A stretch of DNA of 64,000 nucleotides from Solicola gregarius (lineage in GTDB: Bacteria; Actinomycetota; Actinomycetes; Propionibacteriales; Nocardioidaceae), in assembly GCF_025790165.1 (NCBI RefSeq), contig NZ_CP094970.1, forward strand, positions 744,001 to 808,000, written 5' to 3'. The notes beneath the pieces are model-generated. The model was not told the origin of the DNA. It saw only the letters and a program-made list of their open reading frames with translations, and searched no databases. Position numbers and translations under genes: made by a program. Positions 1-8,012 of the stretch are shown here, in pieces (within the stretch, counting starts at the first letter, position 1; every line of letters begins with the position of its first letter).

Positions 1-195
1 CGCCTGCGTCCCGCGCTCGGCGCACTCCTCGACGCCGCCGCGGCAACCGGTGAGGTCCGCCCCGACGTCGACCCGACGGAGCTGCTGCACGCGATCGCGA
101 TGCTGTCCGTTCCCGGCAACGCCGACGGGCCCGAGAAGGGACAGCGTATGGTCGAGCTGCTGCTCGACGGACTTCGCTACGGTTCGCGCGCCTAG
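1..195 (+). CDS. C-terminal fragment of a TetR-type regulator (partial)
   Basis: The window opens inside this gene: frame 1 is open from base 1 to a TAG at 193-195, giving 64 residues. The pattern of amphipathic helices, with an acidic ‘VRPDVDPTELLHAI’ turn and a final ‘RMVELLLDGLRYGS’ helix, is typical of the ligand-binding and dimerisation half of TetR-family repressors. The DNA-binding half and start codon lie upstream of the window, so neither target nor ligand can be inferred. Confidence 0.7.
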   Translation, partial: RLRPALGALLDAAAATGEVRPDVDPTELLHAIAMLSVPGNADGPEKGQRMVELLLDGLRYGSRA

Positions 196-204
196 CGGCA
201 AGCG

Positions 205-909
205 TCAGGCGACCCGCTCGCCCTGCACGGTGCGGAACGCGTGTGTCGTCGCGAGCGTCGTGATCGGGATCGTGATCAGCAGACCCACGAGGAACACCAG
301 CGCTCCGACGATGTTGATGCCGACGACGGCGAGCGCGAGCGGCAGCAGTCTCCCGACGTTCGCGGAGACCAGCGATGCGCTCGCCTTGATCGCCGTGATC
401 GCGTCGTGGTTCTTGTCGAGCACGAAAGCGATCGCGTAATAGGTCAGGAACATGACGACCAGGCCGGGGATGATGAACAGGAGCAGCCCGACCGCCGTCA
501 GAACGCCGACGATCACCGAGGCAAGCAGCAGCGCCATCACGTTGCGAACATCGAGCGCACCGCCGATCGTCGCCTTGTGGCCGTACGTCTCGTCCAGCGC
601 GGCCTTCGTCAACACCGCAGTCATCAGAACTGTCACGATCCCGGACAGGATCGAGCCGAGCAGAGCGGCGCCCGAGAACCCTACCGGCTCGGTGACGTCG
701 TCGATCTCGAGCTCGAAGCCGTTGACGATGAACTCGACCGCAATGCTGATCGCCAGGAAGGCGACTACGAGTCCTAGCCACGGCAACGGATTCGCCCAGA
801 ACCTCGACCAGCCGAATCCGAGCGCGTCACCGACGCTGAACTCGACCCAGCCGTCGTCGCGCGGACTCCCGTACGGTGGCTCGCCGGCCGCAGATGGGAC
901 ATCGTTCAT
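205..909 (-). CDS. Integral membrane protein, function unknown
   Basis: A 234-residue protein with a short polar N-terminus, then about five or six hydrophobic segments (first near residues 35-60). The segment ‘LLLFIIPGLVVMFLTYYAIAFVLD’-like near residue 150 resembles DUF975/glycerophosphodiester-phosphodiesterase-type membrane domains, in which a Pro-Gly-containing helix precedes a charged loop. The ATG at 909 was chosen because GGAG sits five bases upstream; an in-frame ATG at 924 is possible but has no ribosome site. It follows dapC on the same strand after 82 bases. No catalytic motif was seen. Confidence 0.7.
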   Translation of the reverse strand: MNDVPSAAGEPPYGSPRDDGWVEFSVGDALGFGWSRFWANPLPWLGLVVAFLAISIAVEFIVNGFELEIDDVTEPVGFSGAALLGSILSGIVTVLMTAVLTKAALDETYGHKATIGGALDVRNVMALLLASVIVGVLTAVGLLLFIIPGLVVMFLTYYAIAFVLDKNHDAITAIKASASLVSANVGRLLPLALAVVGINIVGALVFLVGLLITIPITTLATTHAFRTVQGERVA

Positions 910-991
910 CGGGGCTCCGTTCATCCGGGACGGCGGGCGCTCGTACGTCAGGCAATCGCCGTCAGGCGAACGAGTCAAGCAGGCAGCGCCG

Positions 992-2113
992 TCAGAGGCG
1001 CTCGCAGGCCGCCGCGACCCGCTCGTCGGTCGCGGTGAACGCGATCCGTACGTGCCGCGCGCCGGACGCGCCGTAGAAGTCACCCGGCGCGACCAGGATG
1101 CCGCGCTCGGCAAGGGCTGCGACCGTTTCGAGGCACGGCTCGGCACGCGTCGCCCACAGGTAGAGCGCACCCTCGGAGTGGTCGATCCGGAACCCGGCCG
1201 ACTCGAAGGCGGCCCGAAGCCGCTTGCGTCGGTCGGCGTACCTCGCACGTTGCGCGTCGACGTGGGAGTCGTCTTCGAGCGCCGCGACCAGCGCGCCCTG
1301 CTGCGGGCCGGGCATCATCAGCCCGAGGTTCTTGCGTACGGCGAGCAGCTCGGCGATCACGCGCGGGTCGCCGACCGCGAACCCACCTCGATAGCCGGCG
1401 AGGTTGGAGCGCTTCGACAGCGAGTGAACCGCGAGAATGCCGTCGAACGAACCGCCGGACACCTCCTCGTCGAGCACCGACACGGGCGGCTCGCCCTCCC
1501 AGGCGCACTCGAGGTAGCACTCGTCGCTCACCACGAGGGTGCCGCGTTCGCGGGCCCACTCGACGACCTTGCGCAGGTGCTTCGCCGGCAGGATGCGGCC
1601 GGTCGGGTTCGACGGCGAGTTGAGCCACACGATGGCCGGTGCCTGCGGACCGAGTGCTGCGGTCGAGTCGCTGACGACGACATCAGCGCCCGCGAGAGCC
1701 GCACCCACCTCGTACGTCGGGTACGCGAGCGTCGGGATGACGACGGTGTCGCCGGGGCCGACGCCCAGCTGCACCGGCAGACCGGCGATCAGCTCCTTCG
1801 AGCCGATCGCGGGAAGCACGCCCTCGACGTCGACACCATCGAGACCGAAGCGGCGCCCGAGCCAACGTACGACCGACTCACGCAGCTCCGGCGTGCCGAC
1901 CGTCGTCGGATAGCCGGGCGAGTCCGCGGACTCGGCGAGTGCGCGCTGGACGACATCGGGCGTGGAGTCGACGGGCGTACCGATGGAGAGGTCGACGATG
2001 CCGTCGGGATGGGCGGCCGCGCGCGACTTCGCCTCGGTCAGGCGGTCCCATGGGAAGTCGGGAAGGCGTCGCGAGACCGCGCGCCGCAGCACCCGGGTGT
2101 CCATGGTCGTCAC
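992..2113 (-). CDS. dapC: Succinyldiaminopimelate transaminase DapC (class I/II aminotransferase)
   Basis: A 373-residue fold-type I PLP enzyme. It is expected to transfer an amino group from glutamate to N-succinyl-2-amino-6-ketopimelate in the succinylase branch of lysine and meso-DAP synthesis, in the cytoplasm. The Schiff-base lysine lies in ‘HSLSKRSNLAGYR’ (about K234), ‘SPSNPTG’ near residue 166 is the cofactor-binding Asn-Pro motif, and ‘VVSDECY’ near 195 supplies the PLP-ring Asp and Tyr. It lies 30 bases downstream of fdxA, an order also known from Mycobacterium (fdxC-dapC). The start is GTG at 2113, with an ATG three codons further in as an alternative. Confidence 0.9.
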   Translation of the reverse strand: MTTMDTRVLRRAVSRRLPDFPWDRLTEAKSRAAAHPDGIVDLSIGTPVDSTPDVVQRALAESADSPGYPTTVGTPELRESVVRWLGRRFGLDGVDVEGVLPAIGSKELIAGLPVQLGVGPGDTVVIPTLAYPTYEVGAALAGADVVVSDSTAALGPQAPAIVWLNSPSNPTGRILPAKHLRKVVEWARERGTLVVSDECYLECAWEGEPPVSVLDEEVSGGSFDGILAVHSLSKRSNLAGYRGGFAVGDPRVIAELLAVRKNLGLMMPGPQQGALVAALEDDSHVDAQRARYADRRKRLRAAFESAGFRIDHSEGALYLWATRAEPCLETVAALAERGILVAPGDFYGASGARHVRIAFTATDERVAAACERL

Positions 2114-2143
2114 CGTTCTCGCACCGGTTTCCTCGTTGCGAGG

Positions 2144-2467
2144 TCAGTCCTGGTTCTGCGGCGGCAGTGCGGCGATCATCGGGTGGTCCTTGTCGATCTC
2201 ACCCATCTTCGCCGCGCCACCCGGCGAGCCGAGGTCGTCGAAGAAGTCGACGTTCGCCGCGTAGTAGTCCTTCCACTCCTCGGGTGTGTCGTCCTCGTAG
2301 AAGATCGCCTCGACGGGGCATACGGGCTCGCACGCGCCACAGTCGACGCACTCGTCGGGATGGATGTAGAGCATCCGCTTGCCCTCATAGATGCAGTCGA
2401 CAGGGCACTCGTCAACGCATCCGCGGTCCTTCACGTCCACACACGGCTGCGCGATGACGTACGTCAC
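2144..2467 (-). CDS. fdxA: 7Fe-type ferredoxin FdxA
   Basis: A 107-residue soluble electron carrier. Cysteines at 9, 17, 21 and 25, and the run C40-x2-C43-x2-C46-x3-C50-P, fit one [3Fe-4S] and one [4Fe-4S] cluster, as in actinobacterial seven-iron ferredoxins. The acidic C-terminal extension (‘EEWKDYYAANVDFFDDLG’) is also typical. The GTG start at 2467 is fixed by AGGAGG six bases upstream. It is first in a unit with dapC and divergent from the GNAT gene at 2578. Its redox partner is not identifiable here. Confidence 0.93.
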   Translation of the reverse strand: MTYVIAQPCVDVKDRGCVDECPVDCIYEGKRMLYIHPDECVDCGACEPVCPVEAIFYEDDTPEEWKDYYAANVDFFDDLGSPGGAAKMGEIDKDHPMIAALPPQNQD

Positions 2468-2515
2468 GGATTCCTCCTAGAGTCGCGGTGACGAACCGGG
2501 TTCGTCCGTCTCCAC

Positions 2516-2523
2516 CTAGTATC
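2516..2523. promoter_or_regulatory. Candidate overlapping divergent -10 elements (fdxA / GNAT)
   Basis: The 110-base gap between fdxA and the acetyltransferase contains CTAGTATC. It reads as TAGTAT on the plus strand and GATACT on the minus strand, so both genes could start from here. No convincing -35 boxes were seen. Weak support. Confidence 0.3.
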
Positions 2524-2577
2524 ACGCGTGGCCCACAGGCGTCGGCAGTGAGGTCCACCTGACGGACAGGAGTACAC

Positions 2578-3549
2578 ATGCCTCTCGACGAGTCGATGCT
2601 GGGCGTACGCGTGAGCGTGCGCCGACTCGTTCCGGGTGAGGTCGGACCCACCGGCGGCCCGGCGATGACGGACGTCATCGGCCGTGTCGTCGCCCTCGGC
2701 GACGGACACGCGACGATCGAGCGACGCGACGGCGAGTTGGTCGACGTACGCCTGGCCGACGTCGTCACGGCGAGACGCGTACCCGACGGCGCCCGGCGCC
2801 GGCGTACCCGACCGGCGATGGACTTCGCGCCTTCGGAGCTGGCTCGGATCTGCACACGGGGCTGGCCGCCGATCGAGCTGGAGGCGCTCGGCGAGTGGTC
2901 GCTGCGGGCGGCCGACGGTTTCACCGGCCGGGCGAACTCGGTGGCCGTCCACGGCGATCCCGGAGTTGAGCTCGCGGTCGCGTTGAGCCGCGTCGACGCG
3001 TTCTACACGGCACGCGATCTTCAGCCCAGGGCACAGGTCGTGGACGGTTCCCGCTGGGACGACGGCTTCGCCGACGCCGGCTGGCGAGGCATCGGCGGTA
3101 CGCACGACCACGCGCTCGTGCAGGTCGCGGACCTGCGCGACGCACTGCCGTTCGCCGCCGACGAGTCCGGTGTCACGGTGGCCGACACGGTCGACGACGA
3201 CTGGCTCGCCCTCTACGGCCGCGCCGCGACCGGTACGCCCGCGGCCGCGCGTCGCGTGCTCGAAGGTCCTCCGACCGTCGGGTTCCTCCGGATCGGCGAC
3301 CCGCTCGTCGCGATCGGCAGGGTCGCGGTCACGGGCGAGTGGGCCGGGCTGGGCGCCGTCGAGGTGGCGCCGTCGCATCGGCGCCAGGGTCTCGGCCGCC
3401 GGATCGTCGACGCGTCATTGCATTGGGCGTCCGAGCACGGTGCCGACAAGGCGTACCTGCAGACGATGCGCCACAACGACGCGGCGCTGGCGCTGTACGC
3501 GCGCTACGGCTTCGTCGACCATCACACGTACCGATACCTCACGATTTGA
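2578..3549 (+). CDS. GNAT N-acetyltransferase with N-terminal SH3-like domain (Rv0428c type)
   Basis: A 323-residue protein. Residues about 1-75 form a small beta-rich domain (‘VIGRVVALGDGHATIERRDGE’-like), and residues about 170-320 carry the GNAT fold with the acetyl-CoA loop ‘APSHRRQGLGRRIVD’ and the final ‘ALYARYGFVDHHTYRYL’ strand. This two-domain plan matches the mycobacterial Rv0428c family; its substrate is unknown. ATG at 2578 follows GGACAGGAG. It stands alone, with a large hairpin after its stop codon. Confidence 0.8.
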   Translation: MPLDESMLGVRVSVRRLVPGEVGPTGGPAMTDVIGRVVALGDGHATIERRDGELVDVRLADVVTARRVPDGARRRRTRPAMDFAPSELARICTRGWPPIELEALGEWSLRAADGFTGRANSVAVHGDPGVELAVALSRVDAFYTARDLQPRAQVVDGSRWDDGFADAGWRGIGGTHDHALVQVADLRDALPFAADESGVTVADTVDDDWLALYGRAATGTPAAARRVLEGPPTVGFLRIGDPLVAIGRVAVTGEWAGLGAVEVAPSHRRQGLGRRIVDASLHWASEHGADKAYLQTMRHNDAALALYARYGFVDHHTYRYLTI

Positions 3550-3603
3550 CCTTCACACCAGCGCCACGATCATCCACGGCTACCACTGGGTGCTCGTAGC
3601 TTC

Positions 3604-3662
3604 GCGAGTGGCGCAGATCCGTTGCTTGCAGGGCGTTTCAGCAACGGAGTTGCGCCACTCGC
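3604..3662. repeat. Large inverted repeat / hairpin between GNAT gene and fhs
   Basis: Arms 3604-3625 and 3641-3662 are 22 bases each and pair with only two mismatched positions, around a 15-base loop; the stem can extend by one further base pair (3603 with 3663). It lies 54 bases after the GNAT stop and about 130 bases before fhs. No T-run follows, so an intrinsic terminator is possible but not proven. An RNA switch or attenuator for fhs is the alternative. Confidence 0.6.
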
Positions 3663-3754
3663 GGACGAACGGAAGCCGCAACATCGCGAAACCCTTGCCG
3701 ACCCGGTCGGTCCCGGGTCAGAATCGAGCCAGGAGTGTTGCGTTATCCAGTCGT

Positions 3755-3775
3755 TTGTTGCGCGATCCGCAACAA
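3755..3775 (+). promoter_or_regulatory. Operator-like inverted repeat just upstream of fhs
   Basis: TTGTTGCG and CGCAACAA form a perfect 8-bp inverted repeat around CGATC, 18 bases before the fhs ATG and adjacent to its GAGGAGG ribosome site. Another GTTGCG lies at 3737-3742. The same core appears in the larger hairpin upstream. It could bind a repressor or, as RNA, mask the ribosome site. Confidence 0.45.
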
Positions 3776-3793
3776 GCCGAAGAGGAGGCCACC

Positions 3794-5506
3794 ATGACCG
3801 AGTCGGCGACGTCCATCCCGTCCGACCTCGCGATCTCCCGGGCCGCCGTCCCGCGTCCACTCACTGAGGTCGCCGCCGAGATGGGGATCGGCCCGCATCT
3901 GCTCGAGCCGTACGGCAACGCGGCGGCGAAGGTCTCACTCGATGCGATCGACGAGCTGCGCGACCGACCGCGCGCCAAGTACGTCGTCGTCAGCGCGATC
4001 ACGCCGACGCCGCTCGGTACGGGCAAGACCACCACGTCAGTCGGCCTCGGTCAGGGCTTCAAGCACATCGGCAAGCTCGGGGTTGTCGCGCTGCGCCAGC
4101 CGTCGATGGGGCCGACGTTCGGCATCAAGGGCGGGGCCGCTGGTGGCGGCTACTCCCAGGTGATCCCGATGGAGTCGCTCAACCTGCACCTGACGGGCGA
4201 CATGCACGCGGTCACCGCCGCCCACAACCTGCTGTCCGCAATGCTCGCCAACCACATCCACAAGGGCAACGCCCTCCGCATCGACCCGCACGCCGTCTCC
4301 TGGCGGCGCGTACTCGACATCAACGACCGCGAGCTCCGCCAGATCGTGACCGGACTCGGCGGTCGTACGAACGGCACACCCGCCGAGACGGGCTTCGACA
4401 TCACCGCCGCGAGCGAGGTGATGGCCCTGCTCGCGCTGTCCACGTCGCTGCGCGACCTGCGGGAGCGGCTGGGCCGGATCGTCGTCGGATACAACGTCGA
4501 CGGCGAGCCCGTGACCGCCGAGATGCTCAAGGTCGCCGGCGCGATGTGCGTACTGCTGCGCGACGCGATCAAGCCGAACCTCATGCAGACCGTCGAGCAG
4601 ACGCCGGTGATGATCCACTGCGGGCCGTTCGGCAACATCGCGACCGGCAACTCATCCGTCGTCGCCGACCTGATCGCGATCCACGGCGGTGACTACCTCG
4701 TCACCGAGGCGGGCTTCGGCGCCGACATCGGCGCGGAGAAGTTCTTCAACATCAAGTGCCGCGCGTCGGGTCTCACCCCCGACGCCGCGGTCGTCGTCGC
4801 GGGCGTACGCGACCTCAAGACGCACTCGGGCAAGTACCGCGTCACTGCGGGCAAGCCGCTGCCCGAAGCGATGCTGGTCGAGAACCCGGACGATGTGTAC
4901 GCGGGCGCGTCGAATCTGCGCCGCCAGCTGGCGAACATCCGGCGGCACGGCGTGAACCCCGTCGTCGCCGTGAACGCGTTCCCGACCGACTACGAAAGCG
5001 AGCAGCAGGCGATCCTCGACATCGCGGCGGAGGAGGGCGCTTACGCGGCGGTCAGCAACCACTTCACGCGCGGCGGAAAGGGCGCGATCGACCTCGCGCA
5101 GGCGGTCGCAGAAGCCTGCGACCAGCCGTCGACGTACCAACGTCTCTACCCCGACGATATGCCGCTGGCCGACAAGATCGAGACGATCGCGCGCGAGATG
5201 TACGGTGCCGACGGCATCGACGTCTCGCCGCTCGCAGCCCGGCAGCTGGAGTCGTACGAGCACAACGGGTTCGGCGATCTGCCCGTGTGCATTGCGAAAA
5301 CCCACCTCTCGCTCACCGACGACCCGACCCGCAAGGGAGCACCGACGGGCTGGCGGCTGCCCGTACGGGAGGTACGCGCGTCGGTCGGCGCCGGGTTCAT
5401 CTACCCGATCTGTGGGACCATGCAGACGATGCCCGGGCTGTCGTCGTCGCCCGCGGCCGAGCGCATCGACATCGACGACGAGGGAAATATCGTCGGTCTC
5501 TCATGA
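3794..5506 (+). CDS. fhs: Formate-tetrahydrofolate ligase
   Basis: A 570-residue enzyme (family size about 560) that makes 10-formyl-THF from formate, THF and ATP, feeding purine and one-carbon metabolism in the cytoplasm. The ATP loop ‘PTPLGTGKTTTSVGLGQG’ lies at about residues 71-88. Family blocks ‘RQPSMGPTFGIKGGAAGGGY’ and ‘FGNIATGNSS’ are present, and ‘TMPGLSSSPAAERIDID’ ends the protein. ATG at 3794 follows GAGGAGG. It is followed after 16 bases by fchA, giving ligase plus cyclohydrolase in one unit. The leader contains two inverted repeats, which suggests regulation. Confidence 0.96.
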   Translation: MTESATSIPSDLAISRAAVPRPLTEVAAEMGIGPHLLEPYGNAAAKVSLDAIDELRDRPRAKYVVVSAITPTPLGTGKTTTSVGLGQGFKHIGKLGVVALRQPSMGPTFGIKGGAAGGGYSQVIPMESLNLHLTGDMHAVTAAHNLLSAMLANHIHKGNALRIDPHAVSWRRVLDINDRELRQIVTGLGGRTNGTPAETGFDITAASEVMALLALSTSLRDLRERLGRIVVGYNVDGEPVTAEMLKVAGAMCVLLRDAIKPNLMQTVEQTPVMIHCGPFGNIATGNSSVVADLIAIHGGDYLVTEAGFGADIGAEKFFNIKCRASGLTPDAAVVVAGVRDLKTHSGKYRVTAGKPLPEAMLVENPDDVYAGASNLRRQLANIRRHGVNPVVAVNAFPTDYESEQQAILDIAAEEGAYAAVSNHFTRGGKGAIDLAQAVAEACDQPSTYQRLYPDDMPLADKIETIAREMYGADGIDVSPLAARQLESYEHNGFGDLPVCIAKTHLSLTDDPTRKGAPTGWRLPVREVRASVGAGFIYPICGTMQTMPGLSSSPAAERIDIDDEGNIVGLS

Positions 5507-5522
5507 CGAGGTGACGAACCTG

Positions 5523-6080
5523 ATGAGTTGGCAGTCGGGCGACTATCTGCAACGCCCCCTGCAGGAGCTACTCGATGACGTCGGCGGCGCCGACCCCGTG
5601 CCCGCGGCCGGCTCGATGGCGGCAGCGACGGGCGCCCTCGCGGCGGCGCTCACCGCCAAGGTGGCGCGCCGTTCGATCGCGCGCATGGACGGCGCGGAAG
5701 AGCTTGCCCTGCGCGCGGATCATCTCCGCAACCGGCTGGAGCCGCTGGTCACGCTCGACGCCGCGTCGTACGCCGCCGTGCTCGACGCGCGCCGCGACGA
5801 CAAGGACACGACGCCGACCTGGAAGGACGCGGCGTCGTGGCCGGAGACGATCGCATACGTCGCGGCCGACATCGCCGACCTCGCCGCCGAGCTGACCGAG
5901 AACGGCAATCCGAACCTTCGCTTCGACGCTGCCGGCGCGGCATCGTTCGCCGCGGCGACGGCCGAGGTCGCGTGCTCCCTGGTGGCCGCGAACGAGGGCG
6001 AGCTCGAGTCGGTACGCGCGGCCGCGCTACGCGCTCGGCGAACCGCCGAGCGTGCGGAGGCGGCCACCGACCGCGGGTGA
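5523..6080 (+). CDS. fchA: Methenyl-THF cyclohydrolase / cyclodeaminase family protein
   Basis: A 185-residue all-helical protein of the FTCD C-terminal family. ‘DPVPAAGSMAAATGALAAAL’ near residues 22-41 is the family folate-binding signature. With Fhs it would interconvert formyl- and methenyl-THF. ATG at 5523 was chosen for the GAGGTG nine bases upstream; a GTG at 5511 in the same frame lacks a well-placed site. It is transcribed with fhs. Formiminotransferase-cyclodeaminase activity in histidine breakdown is less likely, since no hut gene is nearby. Confidence 0.82.
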   Translation: MSWQSGDYLQRPLQELLDDVGGADPVPAAGSMAAATGALAAALTAKVARRSIARMDGAEELALRADHLRNRLEPLVTLDAASYAAVLDARRDDKDTTPTWKDAASWPETIAYVAADIADLAAELTENGNPNLRFDAAGAASFAAATAEVACSLVAANEGELESVRAAALRARRTAERAEAATDRG

Positions 6081-6092
6081 CGCCCGCGAGCG

Positions 6093-7763
6093 TCAGCGCC
6101 TGCCGTGGCAGCGGATACGCGGCACGGCCTCGTACGTCGACGAGAAGGTGTGGTCGCGGGCCTCGTCGCCATTGCGTACGAGAGTGCGCACCACCTCGAT
6201 GGAGAATCCCGGAACTCCAGGCCGTGGCGAGCAGCGCTTGCCCTTGAGGTGGCGCACCGGGCGCTTGACCTTCTGGCGCGACCCGGTGTCGAGCTTCACG
6301 TTCCACCGCTTGGTGCTCCACAGCTCGACGTGCACCTTCGTACGCCGATCGCCCGCGTCCGCCCGGGCGGAGATGAGCACGCCGTGCCCGGTGTCGTTCT
6401 TCAGCCGCAGGTCGCGTCCGCCGTAGGTGACGGCCGCATCGCGGCCAACGGGCAACCGGGAGACGTAGGAGTGGTGGGCGTGCCGCTCGGGCACACCGAG
6501 CCCTGCCAACAGTCCCGCGTTGAACACGGTCGACGCGACCTGCGATGCGCCGTCGCCGTTGGCGCCGGACCTGCCGGGCCGCCCACCCGACCGGTTGAAC
6601 GAGAAGGTGTCGCCGGGCCGCAGCACGGTGCCGTCGACGCTCCCCGCGATGGTGCCGACGTCGACACCGCGGCCACGCCGGAACCGCGTCGTGTACGACC
6701 CGACCCGTTCCACGATGCCGAGCTGCTTCGCATCGTCGGTGCGGAAGCCGGCCCGCGTGGTCGTCCGCTCCAGCGCGACGACCCGCAGCTTCGCGGAGCG
6801 TCGCTCGAGCGCCCGGACGAGCCTCGGGCCGGCGTCGCCGGTGCGCACGCCACGCCCGGGAACATCGGCGACGACCTTCGGCGCACCTCCGCGGATCACG
6901 ACGGTTGCCGGCCTGGCCGGCTTGCGAACGTCCTTCGTGTTCGCCTTGACGAGCTGGCGGAACCGGTCGTTGTCGATCCTCGCGCTGAGCTCCCCGTCGG
7001 CGGAGACGTACGAGAGCATCGACCTGACGTCGGCGGCGGACAGCGTGAACTGCTCACCCGCGACGCGGATGCGGACGGGCGCACCGACGGCGGTCTTGAC
7101 CTTGCCGTCGAGAGCGGCGTTCAGCTCGGCGCCGGTCACGTTCGGCTTATCGGTAGCGACCGGTATCCCCTCGGGCTGGTGGTCCTGCACGAACTGCTCG
7201 CGGACGAGGTCTTCGAGCGCGGCACGATTCACCTGGCGTCCCGGCTCGGACCGTCGTACGTCGGTCTCGTTGCCCTGGAACCGGACTCTCGGTTCGACGG
7301 GCGCGACGTCGATATCGGAGGCGATCTCGTCGAGCTTCTTGTCCAACGACTTCTGGTCGACGGTGACGACGGGGTCGAGTCGATCGGCACCGACGATCGT
7401 CTCCAGCATCTCGACGGGGTTCCACGTGCGGCCTCCGCCCGCCGACGCGACACTCTGCTCGATGTGCAGCTCGAGGCCGATGTCTTCGGGCTTGATCTCG
7501 TACTCGAGGTCCTCGTAGTAGAAGGTCAGCGTCTGCTTGGTGTGCGGCGCGAGGTCGGCCTCGAGCCGGGCTTCGGCCTGCTCCGGCGTCAGACCGCCCA
7601 CCCCGACGCCGGCGATCCGCGTGCCCGTCGGCAACCGGTTGCCGAGCAGGAAGTGTCCCGCGACGTACAGCCCGCCGAGGAGGATGACGAGCCCGATGAT
7701 CGCGTACCACGTGCCGCGGCGCTCACGCTTCTTGAGCTCACGCCCGGATGGTGTTGGTATCAC
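6093..7763 (-). CDS. VanW family protein with peptidoglycan-binding domain, membrane anchored
   Basis: A 556-residue protein: a cytoplasmic basic N-terminus, one membrane segment at about residues 21-42, a putative peptidoglycan-binding (PG_binding_4/YoaR-like) region around 50-320, and a VanW domain around 345-510 with ‘PGDTFSFN’ and ‘VASTVFNAG’ blocks. It probably acts outside the membrane on the cell wall; its biochemical role is not established even in relatives. It starts with GTG at 7763. The AGGAG ribosome site (complement of 7773-7777) overlaps the end of the interspersed repeat at 7776. It is convergent with fchA, with 12 bases between the stops. Confidence 0.85.
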   Translation of the reverse strand: MIPTPSGRELKKRERRGTWYAIIGLVILLGGLYVAGHFLLGNRLPTGTRIAGVGVGGLTPEQAEARLEADLAPHTKQTLTFYYEDLEYEIKPEDIGLELHIEQSVASAGGGRTWNPVEMLETIVGADRLDPVVTVDQKSLDKKLDEIASDIDVAPVEPRVRFQGNETDVRRSEPGRQVNRAALEDLVREQFVQDHQPEGIPVATDKPNVTGAELNAALDGKVKTAVGAPVRIRVAGEQFTLSAADVRSMLSYVSADGELSARIDNDRFRQLVKANTKDVRKPARPATVVIRGGAPKVVADVPGRGVRTGDAGPRLVRALERRSAKLRVVALERTTTRAGFRTDDAKQLGIVERVGSYTTRFRRGRGVDVGTIAGSVDGTVLRPGDTFSFNRSGGRPGRSGANGDGASQVASTVFNAGLLAGLGVPERHAHHSYVSRLPVGRDAAVTYGGRDLRLKNDTGHGVLISARADAGDRRTKVHVELWSTKRWNVKLDTGSRQKVKRPVRHLKGKRCSPRPGVPGFSIEVVRTLVRNGDEARDHTFSSTYEAVPRIRCHGRR

Positions 7764-7775
7764 GTACGTCTGCTC

Positions 7776-7943
7776 CTAGTGTCCTGCGTTTGAAGTGGCT
7801 TTACGGAAGGCGTCGTCCAGGTGGATGCATCCGCAAGGACGAGGAGGAAGGTCATAGTGGGTCCTATTTCCGACGACGAGGACGCCGCGGGGCGCCGCCT
7901 GGGCGGCGAAAGACGTCAAGGTACTTCAAACGCAGGGCACTAG
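7776..7943. repeat. Interspersed 168-bp element, copy 1 (CTAG-bounded, paired termini)
   Basis: First of three related elements (others 9862-10029 and 54567-54733). CTAG stands at each end; bases 1-21 pair with the last 21 with one T·G wobble. The core after position 78 (from CATAGTGGG to GACGTC) is almost identical in all copies and contains a CGCCGC/GCGGCG hairpin. It ends 12 bases from the vanW start codon and contributes to its ribosome site. No transposase is encoded. See findings for the covariation. Confidence 0.88.
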
Positions 7944-8012
7944 CCTGACACGAGCCGGCGGGTGGGCGCGGGCCAGCGCGGATTCTACCGAACCAGCGGT
8001 GCCGCGGCGGCG

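Noticed and set aside
452-2491. Open 679-codon frame on the plus strand
   Set aside because: It is antisense to dapC, fdxA and the membrane protein; composition is Arg/Gly-rich with no family pattern, a GC-bias shadow.
3550-3793. THF riboswitch before fhs
   Set aside because: The hairpins do not match the conserved junction sequences of known THF riboswitch classes, as far as can be judged by eye.
7776-7943. Protein encoded by the interspersed element
   Set aside because: Copies 1 and 2 keep an open frame, but copy 3 has a one-base deletion and a stop in that frame, while base pairing is preserved; nucleic-acid selection fits better.
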